DNA of 64,000 nucleotides, from contig NZ_MQMF01000002.1 of NCBI RefSeq assembly GCF_001999465.1, forward strand, positions 744,001 to 808,000, written 5' to 3'. This document shows, one piece after another, positions 25,410 to 33,760 of the stretch (positions are counted from its first letter, which is position 1; each line of letters starts with the position of its first letter). The notes beneath the pieces were generated by a model. The model had not been told where the DNA came from. It did no database searches and saw only the letters and a list, made by a program, of their open reading frames with translations. Origin of the DNA: Fictibacillus arsenicus (GTDB taxonomy: Bacteria > Bacillota > Bacilli > Bacillales > Fictibacillaceae). Made by a program: the position numbers and the translations under genes.

Positions 25410-25456
25410 TATCGGCATTTTTAACGTGTGAAATTTAGTCTATTCGGGTATAAAAA

Positions 25457-25485
25457 AACAAGGCCACATATAAGCAGCCTTGTTT
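25457..25485 (-). terminator. Terminator of the NlpC/P60 gene
   Basis: AACAAGGC pairs with GCCTTGTT. On the minus strand a long T run follows (the A run at 25452-25458). Confidence 0.8.
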
Positions 25486-25513
25486 CATTTTCCCAATACT
25501 TTAATGGTATTTT

Positions 25514-26170
25514 TTATTCGTAACTTTTAGCTCCGATATATTTGTCGCTCCAGTAAGAGCTATTCACGTCATCTGATGTTACGCCATTTGAAGAAGATGC
25601 ATGCCAGAATTCACCGTCTCCAACATAAACACCTGCGTGGCTTGGTCCGTCACCTTCTAAATTAAAGAACACGATGTCGCCAACAGCTGGCTCATCTACA
25701 CTCGTTCCTTCAGCATAGATTTCATCTACGGTTCGCGGCAAGTCTATGTTTTCGGCTTCATCAAACACTTGATTTAAGTATCCGCTGCAGTCAAAGCCTT
25801 CTTCAGCTGTTTCTCCACCCCACGTATATTTTGTGCCTTCATATTTTTTCGCTACTTCCACGATATTTGAATCGTTACTTTCCTCATCAACACCTAGCGC
25901 TTTAAATGTTTCGTCTCCAGCGATTCCATCTACCGTTATTCCTTTAGCTTCTTGAAACTTTTTCACGGCATCTGTCGTATAGTCGCCATAGTAAGTAGTT
26001 GTTTTGCTATATGAGAAATATCCTTTGTTGTCTAAAATCTCTTGAAGTTCTTGTACGTCTTGATGAGTTGTTCCAGGTTCCAGAGTCTGATCTCCTACTG
26101 CCGCATGACCTGTCACTGGATTGAATGCTAAAACACCTGCTAATGCTAATCCTGCTGTTAGTTTCTTCAA
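25514..26170 (-). CDS. NlpC/P60 D,L-endopeptidase with peptidoglycan-binding domain
   Basis: The 218-residue exported protein has a signal peptide (residues 1-24, cut after GHA), a PG_binding_1 domain (34-93, HQDVQELQEILDNKGYF...DGIAGDETFKALG) and an NlpC/P60 domain (103-218). The catalytic Cys128 is in FDCSGY, with His178 in SHAGVYVGD and the third polar residue His190 in EFWHASS. Such enzymes cut D-gamma-glutamyl-diamino acid bonds of wall peptides. It starts at TTG (26170) after AAGGGGATGG. LytF/CwlS-type autolysins have LysM repeats instead, so this is a different subgroup. Monocistronic. Confidence 0.85.
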   Translation of the reverse strand: MKKLTAGLALAGVLAFNPVTGHAAVGDQTLEPGTTHQDVQELQEILDNKGYFSYSKTTTYYGDYTTDAVKKFQEAKGITVDGIAGDETFKALGVDEESNDSNIVEVAKKYEGTKYTWGGETAEEGFDCSGYLNQVFDEAENIDLPRTVDEIYAEGTSVDEPAVGDIVFFNLEGDGPSHAGVYVGDGEFWHASSSNGVTSDDVNSSYWSDKYIGAKSYE

Positions 26171-26378
26171 ACTACCATCCCCTTTTTATTAATTCGCCGA
26201 TCACTTTTGATCTGACCTGTCCCATACTAACAGGTTGAGATGACAGCGAGATTTTAGAGTAGTTACAGGGGAATAACAATTTCCGACCAAATGTATGATA
26301 AATCACATATTGTAATATTGGAAGGAATTGGGTTGTGAATGAAGAAGATTGGTGATGAGAGTAAAGGAGATTGATTAA

Positions 26379-26663
26379 ATGAGAGAACAAGCTTTCTTCA
26401 GAAACAATTCTTTTAAAAGAGCTGCATTGTTTTTATTCTTTAGCCGGTTGTAACTCTTATGAAACTCATACTATATCAGGTGAAATTACAGGAATTAATA
26501 AAGATGAAAAAATCATTCAAATTAACGGTAAACCTATTAAGCTCTATTTTGTTGATGCTTACGAAATCGGCCATAGAGTTAAGCAACTTACATAGATAAA
26601 ACACCTGGAAAAGACTGCTGGTGCCCGGATCACTTCGAAGTACAAGAGATTAAGAGATCATAA
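26379..26663 (+). pseudogene. Frameshifted small lipoprotein gene
   Basis: AAAGGAGA precedes an ATG that opens MREQAFFRNNSFKRAALFLFF and then stops. Reading continues in another frame as LAGCNSYETHTISGEITGIN to VKQLT (stop 26593-26595), then in a third frame as DKTPGKDCWCPDHFEVQEIKRS (stop 26661-26663). Together they look like a DUF3221-like small lipoprotein. The lipobox LAGC sits just after the first break, which falls in a GTTTTTATTC run. Two frameshifts make it a pseudogene unless this is an assembly error. The rest of 26171-26736 is leader for neighbouring genes. Confidence 0.6.
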
Positions 26664-26736
26664 AGGATGATAACAGGAAAGATTAGCTCCAAATTGTATA
26701 GAGTATAGTATAGGGTAAAATGAAGGAGGCATCTAT

Positions 26737-27030
26737 TTGGAGTTCCCATTCATTCATACTAACTTTTGGGATGGATTGATCGCTGTACCTGCTATCATTG
26801 TTTTAATTGAGATTCTTAAAATATTTCTTCCTTCTATATCAGCTTTGATTCCAGTAATCGCTAATCTCATCGGTCTTGTGATTTCCATTTTTATTGCTCA
26901 CCCTCACAGTCTTTGGACGGGCATCGTGATGGGAATCGTTTATGGCATAGCAGCGGTGGGTGCTTATGCTGCCTTTGCCGCTTTTATACACACATATCGC
27001 GATAAAGGGCACTCGAACCCTTACAAATAG
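26737..27030 (+). CDS. Small three-helix membrane protein (holin-like)
   Basis: The 97 residues contain three hydrophobic helices (about 14-30, 33-53 and 58-85) and a short basic tail (HTYRDKGHSNPYK). The size and Gly/Ala-rich last helix resemble phage-type holins, but no phage genes are nearby. The TTG start lies 7 nt after AAGGAGG. An SDR gene follows after 18 bp on the same strand, so they may be cotranscribed. Function unknown. Confidence 0.65.
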   Translation: MEFPFIHTNFWDGLIAVPAIIVLIEILKIFLPSISALIPVIANLIGLVISIFIAHPHSLWTGIVMGIVYGIAAVGAYAAFAAFIHTYRDKGHSNPYK

Positions 27031-27048
27031 TCTATTAGGAGATTTTTT

Positions 27049-27897
27049 ATGAATAGAAAAATAGCCATTATAACCGGTACTTCCAGCGGATTCGGCATGC
27101 TATGTGCAGTTGAACTCGCGAAGACCGGTTTTGAAGTAATTAGCACCGTGAGAAGTTTGGATAAAGCGGAGAATCTCTTGCGTTTGGCGGACGAACAAGG
27201 GGTGTCCGACTTCATTCAGCTGCAGACACTTGATGTGACATCAGAGGAATCGGTCCGTGACTTTGCCGAGTATCTTTCAAAGTTTCCTAGTATTGATGTG
27301 CTCGTGAACAACGCAGGGTTTGCACTTGGTGGTTTTTGTGAAGAACTTTCGGTGGATGAATACCGGCTGCAGTTTGAGACGAACGTCTTTGGCGTGATCG
27401 CCGTAACACAAACTGTGCTTCCAATAATGAGAAAAAACCGGACAGGCAGGATTATCAACATGAGCAGCATCTCAGGAAAGTTTGGATTCCCGGGGTTGTC
27501 CCCTTACACGGCATCTAAGCATGCCCTTGAAGGTCTGAGTGAAAGTCTCCGATTGGAATTAAAACCGTTTGGCATCGATGTCATCCTTGTGGAACCTAGT
27601 TCCTATCAGACAAACATTTGGTCATCGATCGATAATACGACTGTGAGCAGGGATTCCCCCTATCATTTTTATATGGAAAGACTGCTTGATGAAATTGAGT
27701 CTGGCAAAGCGGGTCACGGAAATCCGCTGGATGTGGCAAATCTAGTAGCAAAGATTGCTTTACAAAAAAAGACACCGAAACTGCGGTACCCCATCGGTAA
27801 AGATATTAAAATAAGTCTTTTTATGAAGTCAATTATCCCTTGGAAACTTCTTGAGAGTGTAATCTTAAAAAAGCTTTTTGATTTAAAAAAAAGGTAG
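27049..27897 (+). CDS. Short-chain dehydrogenase/reductase (SDR family)
   Basis: The 282-residue oxidoreductase has the NAD(P)-binding TGTSSGFG motif at residues 9-16, VNNAG near 86, a catalytic Ser in NMSSISG near 140 and YTASK near 153-157. The lack of an acidic residue after beta-2 (STVRSLDKAE) suggests NADPH. The C-terminus is long and basic, possibly membrane-associating, as in retinol-dehydrogenase-like classical SDRs. AGGAGATTTTTT precedes the ATG. Substrate unknown. Confidence 0.8.
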   Translation: MNRKIAIITGTSSGFGMLCAVELAKTGFEVISTVRSLDKAENLLRLADEQGVSDFIQLQTLDVTSEESVRDFAEYLSKFPSIDVLVNNAGFALGGFCEELSVDEYRLQFETNVFGVIAVTQTVLPIMRKNRTGRIINMSSISGKFGFPGLSPYTASKHALEGLSESLRLELKPFGIDVILVEPSSYQTNIWSSIDNTTVSRDSPYHFYMERLLDEIESGKAGHGNPLDVANLVAKIALQKKTPKLRYPIGKDIKISLFMKSIIPWKLLESVILKKLFDLKKR

Positions 27898-27915
27898 TCA
27901 TCTGACTGCCTTTTT
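27885..27915. terminator. Bidirectional terminator between SDR and tnrA
   Basis: AAAAAAAAGGTAGTCA pairs with TGACTGCCTTTTT. It lies between converging genes and touches both stops. Confidence 0.8.
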
Positions 27916-28252
27916 AAAATGGTTTGTTATTCGAATTATTCCTGAAGTGTGCATTAAACTGACCCCGCAGCATCTCTTTGAGCATTCTCTTTTCAACCGG
28001 TTTTGTTTCCTTGTTCATCTCCCGTCTAATTTCATTTGTCTGTACCCCCTCTTCCCTTTTATTCGCAATTTCAATGAGCTTTTCAATATCAGAAAACGAA
28101 TATCTTCGAGTTCCTTTCTCATTGCGAACAGGGAATATTAACTTTCGCTCTTCATAATACCGGATCTGTCTTAAAGATAATCCCGTGAGCTCCCTCACTA
28201 TTCCTATTGAAATGACCTTTTTATCTTTATGCGATGTGCTTTCAGAAGACAT
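27914..28252 (-). CDS. tnrA: TnrA, global nitrogen regulator
   Basis: This MerR-fold protein of 112 residues starts [43 protein letters not shown], nearly the same as B. subtilis TnrA (GlnR has a different N-terminus and is longer). The C-terminal QFNAHFR segment is the glutamine-synthetase interaction tail of TnrA. TnrA activates or represses nitrogen genes when glutamine is scarce. GGGAGTGGCTGGA precedes the ATG at 28252; a GTG at 28261 lies inside that ribosome site. Two TnrA-box-like sites lie 80-140 bp upstream, fitting autoregulation. Confidence 0.92.
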   Translation of the reverse strand: MSSESTSHKDKKVISIGIVRELTGLSLRQIRYYEERKLIFPVRNEKGTRRYSFSDIEKLIEIANKREEGVQTNEIRREMNKETKPVEKRMLKEMLRGQFNAHFRNNSNNKPF

Positions 28253-28331
28253 TCCAGCCACTCCCTTTTCAAATAAAAAGAGGTCCCCTTTTATTCCACT
28301 TTATCTCAATCCAACTGTTAATCAAGAAAAC

Positions 28332-28348
28332 TGTGAGGTTATCTGACA
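28332..28348. promoter_or_regulatory. TnrA/GlnR box (perfect consensus)
   Basis: TGTGAGGTTATCTGACA is a perfect match to TGTNA-N7-TNACA. It lies 80 bp before tnrA and about 105 bp before the divergent LrgA-like gene. Confidence 0.85.
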
Positions 28349-28374
28349 TATATTTTCTGAAAATTAAAAAACCT

Positions 28375-28391
28375 TGGTATATTTTCTGACA
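28375..28391. promoter_or_regulatory. Second TnrA/GlnR-like box
   Basis: TGGTATATTTTCTGACA matches TGTNA-N7-TNACA with one mismatch. It is 43 bp from the first box, about four helical turns, and closer to the divergent LrgA-like gene. Confidence 0.6.
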
Positions 28392-28453
28392 AGTTTGTAG
28401 ATGGAAGTATTTCTGTTCTTTACACTATAGGAAATTAATGCGAGGTGGTTCAG

Positions 28454-28816
28454 ATGCACAAGATATTTTGGCAGTTTACACTGATCTTCTCTTCTCTAGC
28501 CTTTGGAAATGCCATTGTATCTATCTTCCGACTGCCCCTTTCCGGGAGTATTGTAGGAATGCTCTTACTGTTTTTATCACTTCTTAGCGGCATCATTCAA
28601 ATTGAATGGGTAGAAAAAGCCGCTAATGTTCATCTGCAGCATATGACATTGCTTTTTATCCCGCCTGTTATTGGAGCTTTAGTGTACTTTCATCATATTC
28701 ATATGAAAATCTGGAAGCTTGGCGTCGTCATAGCCGGGAGCAGCTTATGTATCATCGTCATCACAGGATATTCTGTGGAGCTTTACGAAAAATTGAAAAG
28801 GAGACTAAAACAATGA
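28454..28816 (+). CDS. LrgA/CidA-family membrane protein
   Basis: The 120-residue protein has four hydrophobic helices and the family block RLPLSGSIVGMLLLFLSLLSGIIQ near residues 28-51, followed by HMTLLFIPPVIGALVY. This is the CidA/LrgA/YohJ family: small holin-like or metabolite (pyruvate) channel subunits acting with an LrgB/CidB partner. GCGAGGTGGTTCAG precedes the ATG at 28454. It is divergent from tnrA across two TnrA-like boxes, so nitrogen control is possible. Its last codon overlaps the partner gene (CAATGA). Confidence 0.85.
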   Translation: MHKIFWQFTLIFSSLAFGNAIVSIFRLPLSGSIVGMLLLFLSLLSGIIQIEWVEKAANVHLQHMTLLFIPPVIGALVYFHHIHMKIWKLGVVIAGSSLCIIVITGYSVELYEKLKRRLKQ

Positions 28817-29496
28817 TTGAAAATATGTTAATCAGTACAGGAATTACCGTGTTTGCTTATCTTATAGGCTTAAAGATTTTTCAAGCAGCAAATCGGAATG
28901 TTTGGCTAAACCCGCTCTATACTGTAACTGTGTTTCTTTTCATATTTCTACCTTTCCTTCACTTAGACTATAAAACGTACGAAAACGGCAGCGGTTTGTT
29001 TTCCATACTCATGCAAACAGCGATTGTTTCTTTGGCAATTCCGCTGTATAAACAATGGCCGCTCATCAAAAAGAATTTTAAAAAAATTGGTACAGGTATT
29101 TTTATTGGAGGTGCGGCAGGTGTTGGTTCAACTTTATCTCTTGCCACTTTGTTCGGCATCAAAAAGGACATCATGGCGTCATTGCTTCCTAAAGCAGCCA
29201 CATTGCCTGTCGCGCTTTCAGCATCTGGATCACTTGGCGGCGTGCCTGCGCTCACTGTTTTATTCGTTTTAACATCAGCTCTGTTTTCTTTTATCTGTGG
29301 TCCTAAAGTGTTAGAATGGCTAAACATAAAAAGCAAAGCAGCAAAAGGGCTCGCAATGGGTGCTTCAGCACAGGCGCTTGGAGCAAGCAAGTGCTTGCAA
29401 TGGGGAGAAGAAGAAGGTGCTATGAGTGCAATTGCCATGACCACTACCGCCATCATTGTTTCATCCTTAATACCGTTCTATATGTTGTTTTCATAG
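28813..29496 (+). CDS. LrgB/CidB-family membrane protein
   Basis: The 227-residue partner of the LrgA-like protein has about seven membrane segments and the LrgB blocks GSTLSLATLFGI, LLPKAATLPVALSASGSLGGVPALT and SAQALGASKCLQWGEEEGAMSAIAMT. The start overlaps the end of the upstream gene by 4 bp, showing coupling. LrgAB/CidAB pairs have been linked to murein-hydrolase control and to pyruvate transport (PftAB); the sequence does not decide between them. Confidence 0.85.
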   Translation: MIENMLISTGITVFAYLIGLKIFQAANRNVWLNPLYTVTVFLFIFLPFLHLDYKTYENGSGLFSILMQTAIVSLAIPLYKQWPLIKKNFKKIGTGIFIGGAAGVGSTLSLATLFGIKKDIMASLLPKAATLPVALSASGSLGGVPALTVLFVLTSALFSFICGPKVLEWLNIKSKAAKGLAMGASAQALGASKCLQWGEEEGAMSAIAMTTTAIIVSSLIPFYMLFS

Positions 29497-29508
29497 AAAT
29501 GCAGAAAA

Positions 29509-29550
29509 AGGACTGTCCCCAAAGTAAGTTAACTTATTTTTGGCAGTCCT
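29509..29550 (+). terminator. Terminator of the LrgA/LrgB operon
   Basis: AGGACTG...CAGTCCT outer stem encloses a CCAAA/TTTGG and TAAGTTAACTTA inner palindrome, followed by an AT-rich T run. Confidence 0.8.
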
Positions 29551-29574
29551 CATTTATTATTTTTTAATAAAAAA

Positions 29575-29612
29575 AGGATGACTCCAAAAGTTGTTTACTT
29601 TTGAGTTATCCT
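29575..29612 (-). terminator. Terminator of the RsbR gene
   Basis: AGGATGACTC pairs with GAGTTATCCT, with an inner AAAAGT/ACTTTT stem. On the minus strand a run of Ts follows. Confidence 0.8.
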
Positions 29613-29635
29613 CTGATTTTTTTATCATAAAGTTG

Positions 29636-30454
29636 TTATTTCAAGTAATCTTCCAATGCTTGCTGAAGCGTGGCTTTCGTTTGTGCTTTACTTTCGAATG
29701 TTAACCCGATGCTCGTCACTTTGCGTACGATCTCTGGACGCAGGCCGGTGATGACACATTCACAGCCCATCATGTTCGCACCTTCGATTACCTTCATCAT
29801 ATGTTCGATCACTTCTGTCTCCATTTGAGCGATACCAGATAGATCAATGACTAATGTTCCGATACGAAGTCTGCTGATTTCCAAAAGGACTTTCTCTTCA
29901 ATCGTGTCTGTTCTATATGTATCGATATTTCCGATTAATGGAAGGACACAAACTGATGATGTGATCGGAATAATGGGTACAGAGAGATTTTCAACCAGTG
30001 CTTTTTGAGACTCGATCAGCTTATCTTTGTACTCCGAATAGCTCAAGAATAATTCATTTAAAAACTTATCAATGCGGTCATTGATTTGTCTTTCAATGTT
30101 ATAAAAGTTGTCACCGTCAACATCATTTTGATTTGATTTATCAAATTCCTGCAAGTATCTCCAAATGGTTCTGCGGATAGCTTGTACCCACTCAAGTTTG
30201 AATGCTAGTGTGAGACTATGCGATGCCCACGAAACGCCTTCGATTTTTGCGAATTCTTCTAATTCATCGTCTTTTCCCTGGATCGTGTACATCACAAGTT
30301 TATGAGCATTGGATAATAGGTCGATATTACCAATCAGAAGGATTTCTTCAATTTTCCCACGAACATTTTGGGCTTCACTTAATAATGACTCTTGGAACTC
30401 TTCTCTGTTATTTGTAAAATATTCGATATAATCCTTTTCCAAGGTTAAAGCCAT
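29636..30454 (-). CDS. RsbR-family stressosome protein
   Basis: The 272-residue protein has an N-terminal globin-like RsbR_N domain (residues 1-140) and a C-terminal STAS domain (155-270, SVPIIPITSSVCVLPLIGNIDTYRTDTIEEKVL..., VIDLSGIAQMETEVIEHMMKVI). RsbR paralogues build the stressosome with RsbS and RsbT and tune the general stress sigma factor. The Thr in the MET of the second block corresponds in position to the phosphorylated Thr205 of RsbRA, and Thr in PITSS to the Thr171 region. It stands alone, as RsbRB-D genes do. GGAG lies 8 nt before the ATG at 30454. Confidence 0.82.
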   Translation of the reverse strand: MALTLEKDYIEYFTNNREEFQESLLSEAQNVRGKIEEILLIGNIDLLSNAHKLVMYTIQGKDDELEEFAKIEGVSWASHSLTLAFKLEWVQAIRRTIWRYLQEFDKSNQNDVDGDNFYNIERQINDRIDKFLNELFLSYSEYKDKLIESQKALVENLSVPIIPITSSVCVLPLIGNIDTYRTDTIEEKVLLEISRLRIGTLVIDLSGIAQMETEVIEHMMKVIEGANMMGCECVITGLRPEIVRKVTSIGLTFESKAQTKATLQQALEDYLK

Positions 30455-30639
30455 AGTGTTCACTCCTATTAATTGTTTTGAAATTTCTACCTTCTATTGT
30501 ACCATTTCCATAAAATAAAGAAAAAGAATTTGGAAGTTGAAAATATTTCCACGGTTAAGTAAGTATTTTGAAACCAATTTTCTCCCTGAACGTAATTTAC
30601 TTAGGTTAACGAAAATGAACTTAATTGGAGGAAATGAAT

Positions 30640-31431
30640 ATGAACAATCACGAAATTGATTATAAAATTTACGGAGATGACATGCAGTTTGTTGAAGTGG
30701 AACTCGATCCAAAAGAAACAGTGATCGCAGAAGCTGGTGCGCTGATGATGATGGAAGATGGCATCGAGATGGAAACAATCTTCGGCGACGGATCTTCAGG
30801 CGGAGGAAGCGGTTTGATGGGCAAACTGTTCAGCGCAGGGAAACGTGTACTTACAGGTGAGAGCCTGTTCATGACTACATTCACAAATGATGCACATGGG
30901 AAGAAGCACGTCTCTTTCGCATCACCTTATCCAGGTAAAATCATTCCGATGGATCTGAGTGAACTTGGCGGTAAAGTGATCTGTCAAAAAGATGCATTCT
31001 TGGCTGCGGCTAAAGGTGTTTCTGTTGGAATTGAGTTTCAGCGTAAGATCGGCGCTGGGTTCTTTGGTGGAGAAGGCTTTATCATGCAGAAGCTTGAAGG
31101 TGACGGCATGGCTTTCGTTCATGCAGGCGGAACGATTCACAAGAAAGAACTGGCACCCGGCGAAGTGCTCCGTGTGGATACTGGCTGCTTAGTTGCAATG
31201 ACAAGCGGCGTGAATTACAACATCGAGATGGTTAAAGGCGTGAAAACGGCATTGTTTGGCGGAGAAGGATTATTCTTCGCAACATTAAGAGGACCGGGAA
31301 CTGTCTGGATCCAGTCACTTCCGTTCAGCCGATTGGCGAGCCGAGTATTCGCAGCTGCTCCACACCGAGGCGGTTCCAGTGATGAAGGCAGTATAGCTAA
31401 AGGCGTGTTCGGCATGTTGAATGGTGATTGA
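30640..31431 (+). CDS. TIGR00266/AIM24-family protein
   Basis: The 263-residue soluble protein is Gly-rich and beta-rich, with the family pattern [24 protein letters not shown] at residues 15-38, [50 protein letters not shown] and [24 protein letters not shown]. This is the AIM24 double-beta-sandwich (TRAP-like) family; the role in bacteria is unknown. TTGGAGGAAATGAAT precedes the ATG at 30640. Monocistronic, terminator at 31445. Confidence 0.85.
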   Translation: MNNHEIDYKIYGDDMQFVEVELDPKETVIAEAGALMMMEDGIEMETIFGDGSSGGGSGLMGKLFSAGKRVLTGESLFMTTFTNDAHGKKHVSFASPYPGKIIPMDLSELGGKVICQKDAFLAAAKGVSVGIEFQRKIGAGFFGGEGFIMQKLEGDGMAFVHAGGTIHKKELAPGEVLRVDTGCLVAMTSGVNYNIEMVKGVKTALFGGEGLFFATLRGPGTVWIQSLPFSRLASRVFAAAPHRGGSSDEGSIAKGVFGMLNGD

Positions 31432-31444
31432 TAATTGATAGAAT

Positions 31445-31483
31445 AAGAGTCAAACTCACTTGATGAGTTCGACTCTTTTTTAT
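31445..31483 (+). terminator. Terminator of the AIM24-like gene
   Basis: AAGAGTC(A)AACTCA pairs with TGAGTT(C)GACTCTT, then TTTTT follows. Confidence 0.85.
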
Positions 31484-31550
31484 ATGAGTATAAAATGTAT
31501 TTTTGATAAATACATTCTCATAAAATGTCTATATGGAAAGAACATGATAG

Positions 31551-31647
31551 TTTTTATCCAGGGTAATTTGATTTTTATCCACGGTAATGTTGTTTTTATC
31601 CACGGTAATGTTGTTTTTATCCACGGTAAACGAACTTTTATCCACGG
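31551..31647. repeat. Period-21 intergenic array, TTTTTATCCACGG class
   Basis: Five units start at 31551, 31572, 31593, 31614 and 31635, exactly 21 bp apart. Each begins TTTTTATCCA(C/G)GG. The second and third units are identical. Read on the other strand the core is CCGTGGATAAAAA, related to the GTGGATT core of other arrays. A frame through it encodes a repetitive peptide of no family. It lies between convergent genes. Confidence 0.9.
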
Positions 31648-31700
31648 ATAAAAAAATTTAAACGATTTTCGACAAAACTACAGCTTAAATCCTCTTTAAA

Positions 31701-32720
31701 TTACGATCTAAAATATTGCAAAACAGTTCCCTTTCCTTCTCCATCTGCTTCTACTTCTGCATAAGCACCATTGATGAATGTATTCTGCGGAGGCTGATGA
31801 CCGCAGTCGAAATCATAAATAACAGGAATACCGAGCTCATCCGCCAGATCCTGATACACATCTTCTACAGTATAATCTCCCACAGGATCGTTCGCGTCAC
31901 TTCTGCCGAATAGAATTCCTGAACATTCTTCAAACCAGCCTGCAAGCTTCATCTGCACCAATGTTCTTCTCAAATCAGTTGTGTTCATCTCACAGTTTTC
32001 AAAATACCACAGAATCGGTTCTTCATTAATAAATTGCTTCTGGAAGATCTTCACATCACCAAACGGAGTTCCTACCAGATGCCTGATGATATCAATGCAT
32101 CCGCCGAGCAAACGGCCTTCTACCTTTTCTTTTTTCCCTGAAACCGTCTTCCAGCTCGTTTCTTCAGTCAGGTGAAACACATGAGGAGTTGGGTTCCCAT
32201 GCTGCCATGCTTTTTGATAGTGTGAAGATGAATGCTGAAGAACGGACTCTCCTTCTTTCGTTGACAGTACTTTCTCCCACATTGCAGTGGTTTCATCGGA
32301 ATATTCTCCTCTTATATCAACAAAGTTCGTTCCGTTCGCTGTCGCGATTCCTGTTTTCAATGTAATCGCAAGCATCAGTCCGCTTGTATCTGAATACCCG
32401 ATAATCCACTTCTTTTTAATGGCAGCAAATTCTACATGCTCGACCATTTCGATGAGCAACTCACCGCCCCACGGAGGAATGATTAGGTCTATGGAATCGT
32501 CTGCCATCATCTGATTAAATTCTTCTGCCCTTACTTTTGCAGGAGCAGACTTCGCTTTCTCTTGTGTCCAGACGGTATCTCCTACCGTTACTGAATAGCC
32601 CCTCTCCTCCATTCGATTACATGCCTGCTTGAACATATCGTGCAAAAAAGAAGGGACACCTGAGGATGGTGCCGTTACACCGATTCTTGCATTATTTTTC
32701 AAAATAGGATATTTGATCAT
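31701..32720 (-). CDS. S66-family serine peptidase (LD-carboxypeptidase/MccF-like)
   Basis: The 339-residue cytoplasmic protein belongs to the S66 family. IGVTAPSSG near residue 13 and the nucleophile in GYSDTSGL (Ser110) are present, with the Glu/His partners expected in LLGGCIDIIRHLVGTPFGDV, WYFENCEM and FDCGHQPPQ. The long middle insert and the SDTSG motif are closer to MccF-like proteins, which cleave microcin C-type aminoacyl-nucleotides, than to LdcA muropeptide carboxypeptidases. It is alone on its strand between an array and its own promoter, so no context supports either role. Confidence 0.78.
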   Translation of the reverse strand: MIKYPILKNNARIGVTAPSSGVPSFLHDMFKQACNRMEERGYSVTVGDTVWTQEKAKSAPAKVRAEEFNQMMADDSIDLIIPPWGGELLIEMVEHVEFAAIKKKWIIGYSDTSGLMLAITLKTGIATANGTNFVDIRGEYSDETTAMWEKVLSTKEGESVLQHSSSHYQKAWQHGNPTPHVFHLTEETSWKTVSGKKEKVEGRLLGGCIDIIRHLVGTPFGDVKIFQKQFINEEPILWYFENCEMNTTDLRRTLVQMKLAGWFEECSGILFGRSDANDPVGDYTVEDVYQDLADELGIPVIYDFDCGHQPPQNTFINGAYAEVEADGEGKGTVLQYFRS

Positions 32721-32867
32721 GTTTGCTCATCTCGCTTTTCTTTTTCATTCGTTAACAACACTACTTAAATTTTGACAAATTAAATTTAGGCTGGCGTACA
32801 AGCTACTCATTCGAAGTGTACAACATATTCATATCATAGAGTCATCAGACAAGGAGGTGAATTGTTC

Positions 32868-33251
32868 ATGTATAACCATCCTTTTTACCATCAGAGCCAT
32901 AATTCCCATTCGCATGAGGAACCTATATATGTAGATCGTCCTGACGGAGAAGATGAAGAAGATGGACCTTTTGGACCGCCGCCGCAGCAATTTATCCAGC
33001 AGTCCCAAATTCCTCAACCTTTCTTCACTTCCTCCTTTCAGCCACCTCAACTCCGTGCACGTTTGTGTGCTTGTTTAGGAAACTGGGGATTGTTAGGGTT
33101 AAGACGTCAAGGTCAGTTTGGCAGAGATTTCTGGTTCTTCCCAACAGTAATCCGCAGAAACAGCGTAACAGGGTTTATCTGGATTCGTGGACGCCGCCAG
33201 CGAGTTCGCTACGAATATTCCCAAATTAGGAACTTTATTTGTTTTGGATAA
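32868..33251 (+). CDS. His/Pro-rich hypothetical protein, possibly spore-associated
   Basis: The 127 residues start with a His-rich segment (YNHPFYHQSHNSHSHEE). An acidic, Pro/Gln-rich linker (DGEDEEDGPFGPPPQQFIQQ) and a basic aromatic C-terminal domain (RLCACLGNWGLLGLRRQGQFGRDFWFFPTVIRRN...) follow. GGAGGTGAA lies before the ATG at 32868. I do not recognise a family; the composition resembles small coat or exosporium proteins of Bacillus. It is monocistronic with its own terminator. Confidence 0.6.
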   Translation: MYNHPFYHQSHNSHSHEEPIYVDRPDGEDEEDGPFGPPPQQFIQQSQIPQPFFTSSFQPPQLRARLCACLGNWGLLGLRRQGQFGRDFWFFPTVIRRNSVTGFIWIRGRRQRVRYEYSQIRNFICFG

Positions 33252-33254
33252 AAA

Positions 33255-33286
33255 AAAGCAGGCGCATTTCTCCTGCTTTTTTATTT
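33255..33286. terminator. Terminator between converging genes
   Basis: AAAAGCAGG pairs with CCTGCTTTT, with T-rich sequence on the plus side and A-rich on the other. It serves the His/Pro-rich protein gene and perhaps the VOC gene. Confidence 0.78.
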
Positions 33287-33673
33287 TTGAGGAAGACTCA
33301 ACTGCCAAGAAACACCGTATCGATCCTGCACCCAGGCAAATTTTTCATAGCCGGGGATCTCCCCTAGCTCCATGAGAACGGAGCCGCCATGAGACACTTT
33401 TTCATAAAGACCATTTATCTCATCCAATGAATCACACTTAACAAAAAGCGAAATGGATGGAGTGAACGTAAAGTCATGTTTTATCGGACTGTCAATACAC
33501 ATGAATGTCTGGCCTTTTAACGTAAATGTCGCATGCAGTACCTTTCCGTTTTCTTGATAAAGGACGTTCGTAATTTCTGAGTCCTCGAATAAGGATATGT
33601 AAAAGTTCATCGCCTCTTCTGCTTGCCCAGTAAACATAAGAAATGTAGTGATTTTTTGATCGCTAGCTGTCAT
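33281..33673 (-). CDS. VOC/PhnB-like glyoxalase-fold protein
   Basis: The 130 residues fit the PhnB/3-demethylubiquinone-methyltransferase-like VOC group: TTFLMFTGQAEEAMNFYISLFEDSEI, HATFTLKGQTFMCIDSP and the C-terminal DRYGVSWQLSLP. Such proteins form dimers of paired beta-alpha-beta-beta-beta units, and many have no known reaction. AAAGGAGAGTTGCAT precedes the ATG at 33673; the longer frame to 33754 lacks a ribosome site. Single gene. Confidence 0.8.
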   Translation of the reverse strand: MTASDQKITTFLMFTGQAEEAMNFYISLFEDSEITNVLYQENGKVLHATFTLKGQTFMCIDSPIKHDFTFTPSISLFVKCDSLDEINGLYEKVSHGGSVLMELGEIPGYEKFAWVQDRYGVSWQLSLPQK

Positions 33674-33760
33674 ATGCAACTCTCCTTTTAAAAAAATCGT
33701 CGTTTTATAAAGATTCGATTTTCGAGGAAAGAAGTCCTCTATAAACGATAACAAGAGTTT

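Noticed and set aside
26737-27030. Prophage remnant based on the holin-like protein
   Set aside because: No other phage genes are near and the size match alone is weak.
28968-29456. 162-codon minus-strand frame opposite the LrgB-like gene
   Set aside because: It is the antisense shadow of a clear family gene and has no ribosome site.
31460-31651. Small protein with repeated VFIHGN units
   Set aside because: It is the translation of the period-21 array in one frame; no ribosome site, no family.
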